A stretch of DNA of 43,688 bases, taken from contig JAENRP010000358.1 in the NCBI GenBank assembly GCA_024741835.1, positions 1 through 43,688 on the forward strand. Reading direction: 5' to 3'. The position numbers and the translations under genes are program-made. Shown here piece by piece: positions 1 through 11,090 of the stretch. The notes below the pieces were generated by a model. It was not told where the DNA came from and made no database searches. It worked only from the letters and a program-made list of their open reading frames with translations. The DNA comes from Diplocarpon mali (taxonomy: Eukaryota; Ascomycota; Leotiomycetes; Helotiales; Drepanopezizaceae). Numbering within the stretch: the first letter of the stretch is position 1; every line of letters begins with the position of its first letter.

Positions 1-670
1 GAAGATCGGCTTTTAAAACGTAAGTATCTTTATTATAATTATTATTTAAATTATCAAAAGTGGATTTAAATTTAAATAACCTACTATTATTATTAAAGGT
101 ATTTGCTAAAGTTTTAATTAAATAGCCTTTTCCTTTACCTTTCTTTAATAGTTGCGGCCTTTAATAAGATAAGGGCAATTTGCTTCTTAACTTCTGCTTT
201 AATTGCTTTTTAATATTAAAGCTAGCGATTATATTAATCAATTGCCTTTTAACTTTATAATTAGTAATATTATAAGCACTATTATAAAAGTAGTATCCTT
301 AATAAGCTTAAGGGCTTATCTTACGCTCCTTTCTCTTCTTAAGCTTATCGTTGCCTTATAATGCGGTATTTGCTAATTTAAAGCGTCCTTTAAGGTCTTA
401 TTTAATAGTTTAAAGGAAGTCGATCTTCTTATAAATCTTAAAGTTAGGTTAGATAAGAAGAGATTGTTTTATAATAGCAAACTTAAAAGAGAGGCTATTA
501 AATAGGAAATTAAAAAGCTAAGTTTCCTTAAAAGTTATAGCTATCTTAAGATTTATAGCTTTTACTCTCCTCTTTGCTTTACGTAGTATAAACTAAGTAG
601 AATCTATATTTATATCTATATCCTTACTATCTTTATCTTTTCTATATTAAAATAAAGTGATCTACTATAA
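1..670. other. Left flank of the nest, unidentified AT-rich decayed sequence
   Basis: This is the DNA into which E1 inserted. No open frame of useful length survives. On the minus strand at about 239-298 one frame reads GYYFYNSAYNITNYKVKRQL. If the Tyr codons (TAT/TAC) were once Cys or His codons, as RIP would produce, this resembles a zinc knuckle of the C-x2-C type in a basic context (upstream residues read KERKIS). That would suit a transposase or a Gag, but the spacing to the His position (x3) is not the usual x4, so the reading is weak. The five bases 671-675 (TAGAT) are the left target-site duplication of E1. Confidence 0.3.
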
Positions 671-675
671 TAGAT

Positions 676-974
676 TATAGGTTCTATACTAGTAATCGAT
701 ATTCACGTGAATATAGTTAAGTACTTATTATTAAAAAGAATCTATTATAATATCTATCTATCTCTATATAACTGAGATAGTACCTTTATACCTATGAATG
801 TCCTCCCTCCTATAGTCCCTCTTAGCTATATATAGATATCCTTCTAAAGTCCTTTAGCTAAACAGCCGTCCGAAATATATATAAAACCCCTTATATCGCA
901 TATAGTATAGCTATATAAGATGACCCTAGGAATAAGGGCAGCTTGCCTCTTATATAGGAATCTGCGTACTAATA
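676..974 (-). repeat. E1 3' LTR (left copy, intact)
   Basis: This is the direct repeat of the right LTR at 39323-39872 after the 247-bp E8 insert is removed; both are 299 bp. On the plus strand it starts TATAGGTTC and ends ...CTAATA, that is TG...CA after RIP. It keeps one CACGTG box (704-709) that is TATA-like in the other copy. It also holds the empty site GTAC (721-724) used by E8 in the right copy. A minus-strand frame over 844-1116 is an LTR shadow and not a gene. A purine run on the minus strand just inside the LTR (about 975-995) can serve as polypurine tract. Confidence 0.88.
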
Positions 975-1439
975 CTAGTAGTACTCTCTTTTGAAAAGAC
1001 CTTTTCAACTCGTATAAGGAAGTATATAGAATAGGTATATAAAAGAGGCAGATTGATAGCAAATAATCAAATGGCAATAAAGAATAAAATAGCAAAGACA
1101 AATAGCTTAATAGCAAAGGCAGGTATAATAGGTAATAAGGATAATATATAAGAAATAGAATAGCAAAGATAAAGGCAAATAGTAAAGAGGGAAAGGAAAG
1201 GTATCTAAGTAATAGAAGTAATCTAAAGTCTTTATTCGAGCCTTATAGTAGTGCGATTATAGTCTGGTTGCGTTCTAGTAGGTTTAAGACTCTTTATTAA
1301 AGAGTTATCCAGAGTTGTAATCTACTATGGCTATAAATTATAATGATCTATAGAAGGGAAAAGAGGGGCCTTTAAGAAGGTATATATATTAAGCTTTCCT
1401 TCTCCCTTAATCTCTTAACTTTAACTCCTACTTCTTATA
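975..1439. other. E1 non-coding segment next to the 3' LTR
   Basis: On the minus strand this is a pyrimidine-rich stretch between the unexplained antisense frame and the LTR. On the plus strand it shows an irregular recurrence of short AATAGCAAA-like words between about 1060 and 1180. I see no domain and no clear insertion boundary. Confidence 0.4.
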
Positions 1440-2790
1440 AGTAGGTCGATTTCCCCTTCTTACTCTTAAGTTAATTAACCCTTTAATAGATCTTATCTTA
1501 TATTATCTTATTACTAATATTATTATTATTAGTAAGTGCCTTAATAGTTGGCCGAACTCCTTTAATATATATATCGCTGATTAGATAGTGCTCAAATGCA
1601 ACCTAGAAGATCTGCCTAAGGCCTTTCGAGTGCTATGCGTATATTATATATATATAATATTAAAAAAGGAGGCTAATAAGAATAATATTAGCTATATATA
1701 CGCGTTTAATACTCTTACTTTTAAGAAGTATAACTACTATATTGCGCAGTAGGTAAAGTATATCTTAGTAAGTGCCCTCTAATATCCTCTTGCTTTAATA
1801 ACCTTTAATAAATGTCTATTCTAAATACCTATCTAAGCTTAAGATAAGTATATTATCCTTTAAGATGCTTAGGTTAGCGGCGATATTAATGCGATCTAAG
1901 AGGCGGCTTAAATCCTATTTAAAGAGACTTAGATATAAATCTCTATAGTCCTAAAGACTTAAGATACCCTTCAGCTGGTTTAGTTAAACGAAGCTTATGC
2001 CCTCTATTATAATATCAACCTTGCGAATACTTAGCAAGCTATAAGTGCCTTTAAATCTATTTAATATTAATAACTAACTATTTGCAGGATCTATTATACG
2101 CTATCTAAGGTGGTAATACTACCCTTAGGTGTCTTAAGACTTAAGGCACTAAGGTACTTAGCTCCTTTTAATATATAAAGGGACTATCTAGCTCGGCTAG
2201 GAGTCGCTCTTAGGCTCCTTTTAATAATATCTGCTGCTAAAAAGGCAAAGGCAGATAGGTCCCTTTAAAAGGCTCTTTAAAAGGCAAGGATTTGGATCTT
2301 AGTAATTTAAATGAACCGAATCTAAAGGAGATCGCGGCTACTTTTGCTTAAGTGCAAGCTTAAGAGGAGTAGGCCAACTTAATCGCTATTTCGGGTATTA
2401 AGGCTTCTAGGCCTTAAAGAGCTAGGGAACTACGCCTTAAAAATCCTAGTGCTTAGGATAGGTGCTTATTAAAGGTAGAATCGTTAGTAGATTATTATTT
2501 TTAGCAATATAATAATCGCTACTTTACTATAATCTCCTTCTTAAGTACTACTCAAGTAATAAAAAAAATGCAAATAATCGCAGGTAAGTAAGAAAAAGAT
2601 AAAAGAAGGTAGTAATAGCAAGTATAGGAATATATCTCGCAGTAAAATAAAAGAATAAAAATTACTAATAGCGCGCAATTAAAAATCCGATATCGTCAAT
2701 TTAGCACCTTTTTAAATCTGGTTATACCTTAATAGGCCTTTATACCTATCCCTCCTTTCTAACAGTTATTGAATTAGTATCTACCAGTTG
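1440..2790 (+). pseudogene. Unidentified reading frame, antisense to E1, between pol and 3' LTR
   Basis: On the plus strand a frame from about 1450 to 2170 is interrupted only by TAA/TAG codons explainable as mutated CAA/CAG. It includes a protein-like run around 1545-1720 (NSWPNSFNIYIAD, then LEDLPKAFRVLC). A second frame, shifted, continues to about 2790. It has a Ser/Arg patch near 2180, an acidic-amphipathic stretch (DLDLSNLNEPNLKEIAATF) near 2300, a Gln/Lys-rich part near 2580-2660 and a Pro-rich end. The frame change could be an intron (a TTTGCAG acceptor-like site lies at about 2089-2095) or an indel. The 3' end overlaps the antisense C-terminus of E1 pol by roughly 100 bp. I recognise no family. 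It may be an extra antisense ORF carried by the retrotransposon, a captured gene, or a separate insertion without visible ends. Confidence 0.35.
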
Positions 2791-4591
2791 CTAAAGGGCC
2801 TGATTTGGATTAGCTTTTATTATAGCATCGGCGGGGTTACTAGCGCTATCGATCTAACGTATCTCTATAAGCTCCTTATTCTTATACGATTGTCGAATAG
2901 CTATTATATCGATTATTAATCGCTTCTCCTTTATAGTGCCCAATTTAATAATACACTTATATAAGGAGAGGGAATCTATATATATAATAGTAAGGAGGCG
3001 GGGTAGACTTAGCTTAACTATTATTATATCAATTATCGTAGCTATAGAAACTAGCATATCAATACCTACTACTATAGCATATAGTTCAGAGGCTAGTATA
3101 GCTCTTATTACTCTCTTATAATTCATTAAGCTATAGTATAGAATATTGCCTTTTAAAGTAAACTACGATTCTCCTTCCTCTTTAGTAGCTAGTATAATAA
3201 TATAGCTGATCTGCGAGCTTAAATCCTTATTATTAGCAAAAGATCTATCGATAAATGCAAATAGTTTAGCGTTCTATAAATTAATAGCAAGGTAGGTCAG
3301 GCCTCTTTCGGGGTTGTTTCAGATCTATTTAAGTCGCTTATTTAAATTCTCTGCATCTTGAACTATCGGATCCTAGTGTTAGGCTATAGCTAATAAATCG
3401 AAGGAAGCTTCTAGCTAGCAGATCGTAGCTAAATAAGCTCCCTTTGCTTTCTACTTTAGGTATTATTACTTATAGCCCTCTTAAGAAGTATCGACTAGTT
3501 CCAGCCTTTAGCCTTAGCCCTTTTATTATATATATACTATATCCCCTTCTTAGGAAATAATACATTTATTAAAAGCTAGTAATTCAGTACTTAATAAGTA
3601 TTATATTAGCTTTATAAGGAATCCTACCCTTTTGATCTTATCCTCCTCCTTTTTTAAGAAGTCTACTTCTTTAAGTATTAAAGTATTATCCGTTTATATT
3701 CCTACTATATCGAAAAAGGGAGAAGTGCTTAAGGTTAATAATAGACAGGGGTTATAAGTTAAGTTAGCTATACCAAGATTGCTGCAATAGTACTCGTAGT
3801 AGGTGCTAAACTAGTAGTTTCCTAATTTAGGAATGCTATAAAGTGGTAGCACCACTTTAAAGACCGTACTTATAAGGAATAGCTTAGCAATATCTTATAA
3901 AGGAAATATAAATATATCGTATAATAGCTTTAAAGCTACTTAGGTATATGCTTATATAATATCCCATAGGCCGAGAATACCCTTCTTACCCTATTCTTTA
4001 AAGTATTCCCGGATTGATGCTAAAAGGTATATTAAAAGGCGTTAGCTTACTTATTAGATCGTTGGAGATTAGGTGATTATACCTTCCTCCTTCTTACTAG
4101 TATCGTTCTAAGCCTATATAACTAGCTTTGATTTTTCAAATAGGTATTTTATTTCCTTCTCCTTTATCTTATCAATTATTCTCGATTTGAAGATCCTCTT
4201 GCCTTTTATAATAGGATCATTTTTATTTATTGGTACAAATACCCCCCTATTTATTAGCCCTTAGTACTCCTTTAGGCGAGATTGCTAAAAAGGGTGCCTA
4301 GGAGTGGTAATCTTGCCTTTTGCCTATAGCTTCTGCGATAGTTCCTAGTCCCTATTCTCCTTTTCTATTAGGAATACCTCCGATTTAGCTATATATAGCT
4401 TATTATCTACTTTAAAGGATATCTATATCTTAGTATTATAGTTATTATCGATTATAGGAAGGCCGGAAATAGGCTTAATAAAGGGAACCTCTACTCTTGG
4501 CGATTGCTTACGGCTATTAAGTTGCGGCTTAACTAAGCGAGAGGGCTCTACTTCTTTATTAATATCAATTGCGTTCTGCTCCCTTTCGATA
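2690..4591 (-). pseudogene. E1 pol C-terminal part: reverse transcriptase and RNase H (copia)
   Basis: Read from high to low coordinates. The RT begins near 4260 with NRGVFVPINKNDPIIKGKRI, the N-terminal RT signature of fungal copia polyproteins, and continues to about 3500 with many stops. RNase H is the best preserved piece: 3126-2854 is stop-free and includes ASELYAIVVGIDML and later TIDIIIVKLSLPRLLTIIYI, with a Thr/Asp-Ser-rich active site region (YIDSLSLYKCI) and EKRLIIDIIAIRQSY. The frame ends near 2690 with VDTNSITVRKEG followed by an arginine-rich tail. The N-terminal pol is at 34314-36000, separated by E2 and E5. Upstream, the frame KPKDQTTIERE runs uninterrupted across both excised insertions. 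It is non-functional. Confidence 0.88.
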
Positions 4592-4596
4592 GTCGT

Positions 4597-4851
4597 TGTT
4601 ACAGCTGCCTTTAGGAAAGCAAGGGAGCTTAGCTTTAAAGAGCATAGGAAGCGGTAGCAAAGTCGAGTTGCTATACTCTAAAGGGTATATATTATATTTA
4701 AAAGAAAAGATAAAGAAGGAAAGCTATATATAAGGAAAAGGAGATAGGTATTTATATAAGAAGGGAGCGTCTATGCGTTTAGCTACGTAACCCCCGAAAC
4801 TATACTGCCTAACTAGTAGAAAGCAAGCATATGCAAGTACTATTTATAATA
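4597..4851 (-). repeat. E2 3' LTR
   Basis: On the plus strand it starts TGTTACAGCTGCC and ends ...TTTATAATA. It aligns without gaps to 26045-26299, with transitions only at the positions I compared. On the minus strand it is preceded by a purine-rich tract (about 4852-4880, complement of CCCTCTCTTTT), the polypurine tract of the element. The left boundary coincides with the GTCGT duplication. Confidence 0.9.
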
Positions 4852-4861
4852 TTATCCCTCT

Positions 4862-6673
4862 CTTTTAAAGAACTGCGTCCTTGCAATTGCGTCTATTGCT
4901 ATATTATTAGTAAGATCTAAGTAGTCTTCTTAGCTATTATTATATGCTTAAAGCTACTATAAGAGGTTCTTTAATAGGCTGTTAGCCTAGGGTTACTATA
5001 GGTAAAAATGCTATATCGTATAAGGGGCTATTATTGCGTTTAAATATAGGTACTATTAAAGATCTTCATCGGCTCCTTTCTATTTTATCTAATATTAAAG
5101 CTAATAGGAGCGTATTTAAGAGCCTATTATATCGACGACCTTATACTTATCTTCTTTAAGGAGTATACGAATTAAGGCCAAGGGCTTTACTACTTACCCT
5201 AGGAGAGGATTCGAAATGTATTTATATAAGAAGTAGGAGTAGAAGATAAGGTAAATCGCTATATCTTTAAAGAGGTCGATCTTTTAACTCTTACCGATCT
5301 TAGCTAGCACTCTCCTTAGGCTATACTACCTATTTAAGAGCTTGCGAGTAGGCCGGTCTATCTTCTAATTGCGTATATCAATTAGAACATTATTACCTAT
5401 ATCTTAATCAATAGGCCTCCTTTAGTAGTTCGCTTAGGCCTTTATCTAAGCTTACTAGGCCTCTATTAACGATTAGGCATACACAATAGCCTCCCTATTC
5501 CTAATAGCGACTTATAAGGCTCGCTTACGATTTAGGCACTCTATAGTAGTTTATAAAGGTTTTAAGTTAGCAGTATCCTAAGAGGAATAAGGCTTATATC
5601 TATTTAAAACCTAGAAAGGGGAGATCTAGCCTAGCAACTTATATAAGAGTATAAGCTATATAATATCTATAAGTAGGAGGAAGCTTTCTTAATTATCTTA
5701 GTAAAATGAATAAAATAGCTATAGACATTACTTAATATACTAGTTTATTATTTCCATTTGGCCATTTATATTTAGGTTATATATAGTAGTCAGTTTTACC
5801 TTTATACTATATATATGGTAGAACTCTTATTAAAACGTCGATATAAACTAAGAGCCTTAGTTAGAAAGGATAGAGTTGGATATATCGAAATATCGGATTT
5901 AGTAAATTAGGAATAGCTTAGCTAGGCCTTAAGTATTAATATCCTTATTATAGGGCAATAATATAGCCTTTTTTAATAATCGGTCTATAATAACCAGCGT
6001 ATAGTTATAGCCCTTCTTATTTAATAGCAATTTAGTAAAATCAATTATCAAATGCTGAAAAGGGCGCTTAAGAGTAGGAAGGGGGTTTAGGAGGCTAGGG
6101 GTCTTATTCTTATAGGCCTTTATTTAAGTATAGCGGCAGTTCTAGATATATATCGCCATATCGGCACTTAGGCCTTTCTAATAGTACTTCCTTCCTATTA
6201 AGAGCTTAGTTTTACTAGTACTAGTATAAGCGATATATAGCTGATTATATATATGCTAAATTAAGGCTATATAGAGCTTAAAAGGTTCCTTAGGCACTAT
6301 AAGCCTTCTTTAGAAGAATAGCTTGCCTTTACTAAGCTTGTAGTCTAGGCTATAGTTCTGCGCTTCCTTATAGAGCTCCTTAAGCTTAAGAGCCTCCTTA
6401 TTAGCTTAAAGGACTCGGTCGATAGTATAATACCTTAAGATATTATATACTACTATTAAAGTAAGATCGGCCGGCTTGCCTTCCTTAATTTAAAAGGCTC
6501 CTTCCTCTACTATAGCTTCGATTAGGGCGAGCTAAAGGTCTGCTTAAACTTTTAAAGAGAGCTTATCGCTAAGGAGCATCTATTAATAATATAAAGCCCT
6601 CTTCTTAGCTTTTAAAGGCATAAGATCTTGATTGTAATAGGAGAGGGTATTTATAAGGGTGTTTATTACTTTA
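4862..6673 (-). pseudogene. E2 integrase and C-terminal chromodomain-like region
   Basis: Read from high to low. Just after the E3 site the frame gives LMPLKAKKRALYY, equal to the RNase H/integrase spacer of E4 (LTPLKARKRALYYQQ). The integrase zinc-binding region is near 6210-6130 (LLIGRKYY, then NCRYT in place of CRxC), followed by the integrase core down to about 5400 and a decayed tail that ends near 4865 with ARTQFFKREG, the terminal motif seen in E4 as AQAQFFKGG. Stops are frequent. Function in life: joining the cDNA to host DNA. Confidence 0.78.
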
Positions 6674-6678
6674 ATATA

Positions 6679-6876
6679 TGTCGTGCAGAATGGGCGGAGT
6701 CTCCACTTATTCTGGAGACCCTCTATATGACTCCTGCTAAGTCATAGACTTTCCCTTTTCTTTCTGAAGTCTCCTTACTATATATATATTAGAGAATAAT
6801 ACAATTAATCATCTTTTCCTACTTTTGCAAGCCTCTTAAGCGACCTAATAAAGGCCCTTTAGCCGACTGCATTATA
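6679..6876 (+). repeat. E3 5' LTR
   Basis: It starts TGTCGTGCAGAATGGG, still with an unmutated TG, and ends ...GACTGCATTATA (original ...ACA). It aligns along its whole length with 14086-14283, whose start reads TATTATGTAAAATGGG: the same bases after G-to-A and C-to-T. Confidence 0.92.
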
Positions 6877-6895
6877 GTTATAAGTCTTATAAGCA
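6877..6895 (+). promoter_or_regulatory. E3 primer-binding site, initiator-tRNA anticodon type
   Basis: Directly after the LTR the sequence is GTTATAAGTCTTATAAGCA. The first 13 bases equal GTTATGAGCCCTG, the complement of the anticodon stem-loop of fungal initiator tRNA-Met (...CAGGGCTCATAAC), except for four transitions of the RIP type. Priming from a cleaved half tRNA-iMet is known for copia and Ty5 lineage elements. The same site occurs twice in E7. Confidence 0.65.
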
Positions 6896-7129
6896 CTTTA
6901 ATATGCTTTCTCTTTATATGCAACTGGCTAAAGGGCCCTTTAAGCTCTTAACCGACTTTTTAAGTATTTATTATAACTTAAAGGACCTTCATTTTCAATT
7001 AACAAATCTCTATTTTCCGATCGAACCTTATTTGCAAACTTCATTTATATACCTAACCTTTTTATTAGACTCTATTTAATATATCTAACTCTTTAAGCAT
7101 CTCTAAGCCTTGCTTTAATACTTCTGCCT

Positions 7130-8700
7130 CTTAGGTAAAGTAGTTTAGTAAATATATATTCTTTGCTAAGCTTTATAATATTACTATTTTTGCCGATCCG
7201 AGACTCCTATTTAAGTCAATTATAAAAATAGAGCCTTAAGCTCCCTTTATATAGAAGCTTAAGGAATTGGAAATGGCTAACCTTTGCATAGTATACGCAA
7301 GGTTGTATAAAGAGTATGCAGCGACTTCATTTAAATAGATTTACGCCCGCTTTCCCTTAAGAGATCTATTAAAGGCTCCTCCTCCAGAGGCTTCTTATAA
7401 GGATATTAAGGATAAATATAAAATCCTAATAAAGGAGTACTATATATGTAAGGAAACTTAAAAGACTTAACGCAAATACTATAAGCTACTCTTAGAATAG
7501 GTCTTTAAAACTGTCGATAGAATGCTTTTAGTTTCTATAATAGCTTAAGTATAAATCCAAGCTAAGAAGCTCTCCTCCTTAATACCTAATAGAGATACTC
7601 CTATAATTAGAACTACTACTAACGACTTGCATTCTATTTTAATAAACTAACAACTCTTACTCTAAGGCCTAGTATCTATTTTAAAGCGTGATATTACGCC
7701 TTTCGATAAGGCTATTTAGTCTTAGATAAGGCTTTAGTATTGCAATATACTATGCTAAGGCAAGACTAAGAGAACTAATACTTAGCAATAGATCTAGGAG
7801 TAGCAAGAGGCGTACTGCTTAGCAGAATAATATAGTCTTCTTAAGATTAAAGGGAGACTAGGAGTTATTGACTTTTTAAACTCAATTATAGTAAAGATTA
7901 ATCTAAGTTAGGCGACTCGCTTAAAGGAGGAAATTATTACTAATAAGTAGATAGGAACCCTATATAAGCACGACTTAATACAGCTAAGCTACGCCTTAGT
8001 AGGTATTGAATTTAATAGAGCGATTGATAATAAAGGGCTAGCAGTTTTTACTACTTAAAAGTCTTTCCTAAATGCCGAAACCCCTTTGCAGGCTCTAGTA
8101 AGCAGCTCCTAAAATCGCTCTATAAGCTCTAAAAGGGAGATTAGGCCTAAGTGCTCTTATAAAGGCTCTAAAAATCACTATTAGAAGCCCTAGGACTATT
8201 AGAAACTATTATATACTATAGATAGGCGTAAGGAAAATATAAAGGTTCTCCCCTTGCGAGAGGAAGTCTTATGAATACAAAAGGCGTTAAACGCAAGAGA
8301 CTAGTTCAAGGGTCTTTAAGCATAGCTTAAAGAGAATGATATTGCAGTAATAGCGATTGATAAATTTAAAGGAAAGGTTTCAACCTTTAAAGAGGATAGT
8401 TCAGGCAAAAGGGAGAACTCACCAGTCTTTATAATAATAGATCCCTTTGCCTTTAACGCTTTTAAAGAATCGTTTAACATCTATTACCTCTTTAAGCTAG
8501 AACGCTACCTGCTCTCCTTAAGTACGCTCCTTAACAATTGCGCGGCTACTTATATTATTAATTCAAAGGATTTACTTATCGCAAGTACCTTTAAGCCTTT
8601 TGGCAACTTATAGTAATATATTAAAGCAGGTACTTTAAGACTCTTAATTATTAAGAAAGGTGATAGATATATAGCGAACTCTCTTTTATAGTATAATAGC
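7130..8700 (+). pseudogene. E3 gag and protease (copia)
   Basis: One plus frame, with stops that are TAA/TAG, reads as a Gag. An early segment near 7180-7330 (PRLLFKSIIKIEP, then LYKEYAATSFKQIYARF) suits the capsid region of copia Gags. A degenerate zinc knuckle is at about 8150-8200 (CSYKGSKNHY, compare CxxCGSKxH...C). The protease follows near 8530 with LLNNCAATYIINSKDLL, where the D-[ST]-x-A active-site Asp has become Asn (AAC). In life Gag packages the RNA and the protease cleaves Gag-Pol. Confidence 0.78.
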
Positions 8701-10060
8701 TCTCTTATAGAGATAACGCTTTGCAATATTGCTATTATAAAGGAGTTTACTACTAATATTATCTTAGAGAGGCTCTTTGCAAATAAGGGTTTTTAATACT
8801 TTAGAGTAGACCTTACTTTGCGCTCTAGGAGCATTAGAGATTCTATAAAGTAAGCTTAATTAAAGCGTTACTATAATCTCGTTTTCTTTAAATATAAGCC
8901 TATCAACTATTTAGATCTTTTAAATATGCTTTAATATGACTTCTCTACCTTAATAGTATTCCCTATAGTTAAGATAACGCTTTATAATAGGTTCCAGTCT
9001 AGCTATATACTTACTAAGGTGCAAGATAATAATATATATACTTAGTACCTTTGCGCTAGCTACTTAGGCGCAAAGGCTCTCTAAGCGCTAGTCAAGTGCG
9101 CTAGGGGAGTAAAGATTAGAGGAATACAAAGGCTAAAGTGCCTTATATACGCAGTAGCGTCTGCTAGGCAAGTTATTTCTTGCGCTACCTTTAAGAACCG
9201 ATCTTTAAGGCCCTTCTTTAAGATCTCCTAGGATCTCTTTAACTTTTTAAACAATTTATATAATAGTTGCTTATAGGTTCTTTTAATTAAGGATAAGTAT
9301 AATAGTATACTTTAGACGTTCTTATTAAGATTAAAGGGCGAAGACGTAATTATAAAAGTCCTTTAGGCCTTTAAAGTATAAGTAAAATGCTAATATAGGC
9401 TTTCAATTTGCAAGATTAGGCAAGATAATAACACTTTAGTAATCTCCTTAAGGGAAGACTCTCTTATAAAGTACTAGAGATAGGTAAAAGAGGAGGGAAT
9501 CGATTTAAAGCTTACTCCTGCCTATATATACTAACCGAATAGAGGCGTAGAGCAAGTAGGATAGGAGTTAATTAAACGCTCTATTAAAATGAGAATCTAT
9601 ACTAGGCTTCTAGCGAGCCTTTGGCCAGAGGTTATAAAGGCTACTATATACCTTTATAATATCTCCCTACTTGCTAGAAAGAAGATGATCTTACTAAGCG
9701 AGGCTTTTTATAGTTAGTTTAAGCAGTATTTTCGATTCTATAAGCCGCTGCTTATTAAGCAGATGATAGCAAGCTTAAAGTCCAATTAGAGTCATATTTA
9801 TATATATAGCGCTTACGTATACCCTTTAATTAAAGAGAGAGAGGCAGAAAGGGACCGCCGAACCTTTAAAATTGAACTATAAGGGTACTTAAGTTACTTA
9901 ATTAGATATATTACCTTTAATATTTATAAAATCTAAGTTCCTATACTCTAGTAAGTAATAACAACTTATAATATCGAATTTAATAAGTCTCTCTTTTATA
10001 ATCTAAAAGCTAAGCGCGCAAACCCTATATTGCGCTAAGAACTTAAAACGACCCTTTAAT
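8700..10060 (+). pseudogene. E3 integrase (copia)
   Basis: The frame continues from protease. The GAG-pre-integrase/zinc region is near 8790-8960 (LKRYYNLVFFKYKPINYL). The catalytic core is at about 9130-9690: RVISCATF-like beta strands, then QDNNTLVISL where the second catalytic Asp of the core lies, and later AYIYQPNRGVEQVGQELIKR, the copia P-x-x-N-G-x-x-E-R signature with the third acidic residue. It continues through RIYTRLLASLWPEVIKATIY, typical of the copia integrase C-terminal side. Stops are spread over the region. Confidence 0.82.
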
Positions 10061-11090
10061 TAATTAGAAAGGGAAAGGGAGCTTAAGATGCGAAGTTCAA
10101 AGGCATTTTCGAGGATTCGAAGCTTATTGCAAGGCTAAATGCAATCGCTATAGAAAAAGCCGCTATATAGGAAGAGCCTGCATTATAGACTAACGCTACT
10201 CTATAGCCTTTAACTAATGATATAAAAGGCTTTAACTTAAATCCAAATTCTCTAAAAGACTTGCTTAAAAACTTAAGGGTAAAAGCAAGCGAACTAGAAG
10301 CCACTTTGCTAGTCTTTAAGAAGGCAAATAGCAATTAGAGCTTAAGGGTAATAATTCCCTATAGAGGCCCTATTAAAGAAGGAACTATAGACGACTCTAA
10401 GGGAGTCTTTAGAAACGAGTTCTATAAGGCGATCAGTAGATCTTTAGCCATTATTCTATATAGAAATAGAAATGGCTTAAGGGCTTTAAGATAGAGTCTT
10501 TAGTTATAAAGGCAGGCCTTAGTAAATTCTAGTAAAAGGCTAGAGGTACTACTGCCAAGATCTAGGAGGAGCTTTAATAGTCTTATAAGAAGCAACCTAG
10601 TAAAAGGAGTAGGCCTTAATAATATAATACCTTAAGTTATAATACTAGTTTAAAGACTATAGGCTTAAGAGATAGAGCTACCTAGACTTTTAAAGGAACC
10701 TCTAGTAATAATAAAAATAGAAGAAGAGACCTATAAAGAAAAGCGCAAAGAGGAACTCCCTCTTCTTAAGTAAAAGAAGATAAGACGCTTAAGCGTTAAG
10801 TCATAAGAGACTTTAAAAGTATATACTATTGCTTTAGAGTATATACTCTTTTAAAGTAATATTAATTTACCTTACTCCTTATATACGCAGGAGTTTATAT
10901 CGACCTTTTAAGCGAACGAATAAATAAAAGAGGATAAGAAGGACCATTTGATAGTTTATATAGTTATTAAAGCTATAGTTAATAGTTAGGTAAAGGATAA
11001 AGCGCAGTCTCTTAACCGCCTATAGCACTAAGGCTCTCTACCGAAGCCTTTGAAAGGATGGCTAGACCTAAAGAAGTACCCTTTTAGTAA
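10060..11090 (+). pseudogene. E3 integrase-RT linker
   Basis: This is the poorly conserved linker between integrase and RT, rich in Lys, Ser and Leu in the pol frame (for example KASELEATLLVFKKANS near 10280-10330). No catalytic domain is expected or seen. The minus-strand open frame at 10083-10334 is a shadow of it. Confidence 0.55.

Noticed and set aside
844..1116. Minus-strand 90-residue frame, with a similar frame at 39643-39870
   Set aside because: The similarity is because both lie in the two LTRs of E1. Frames in LTRs are shared by descent and do not show coding; the left one runs out of the LTR.
2936..3121. Plus-strand 61-residue frame
   Set aside because: Exact shadow of the E1 RNase H on the minus strand.
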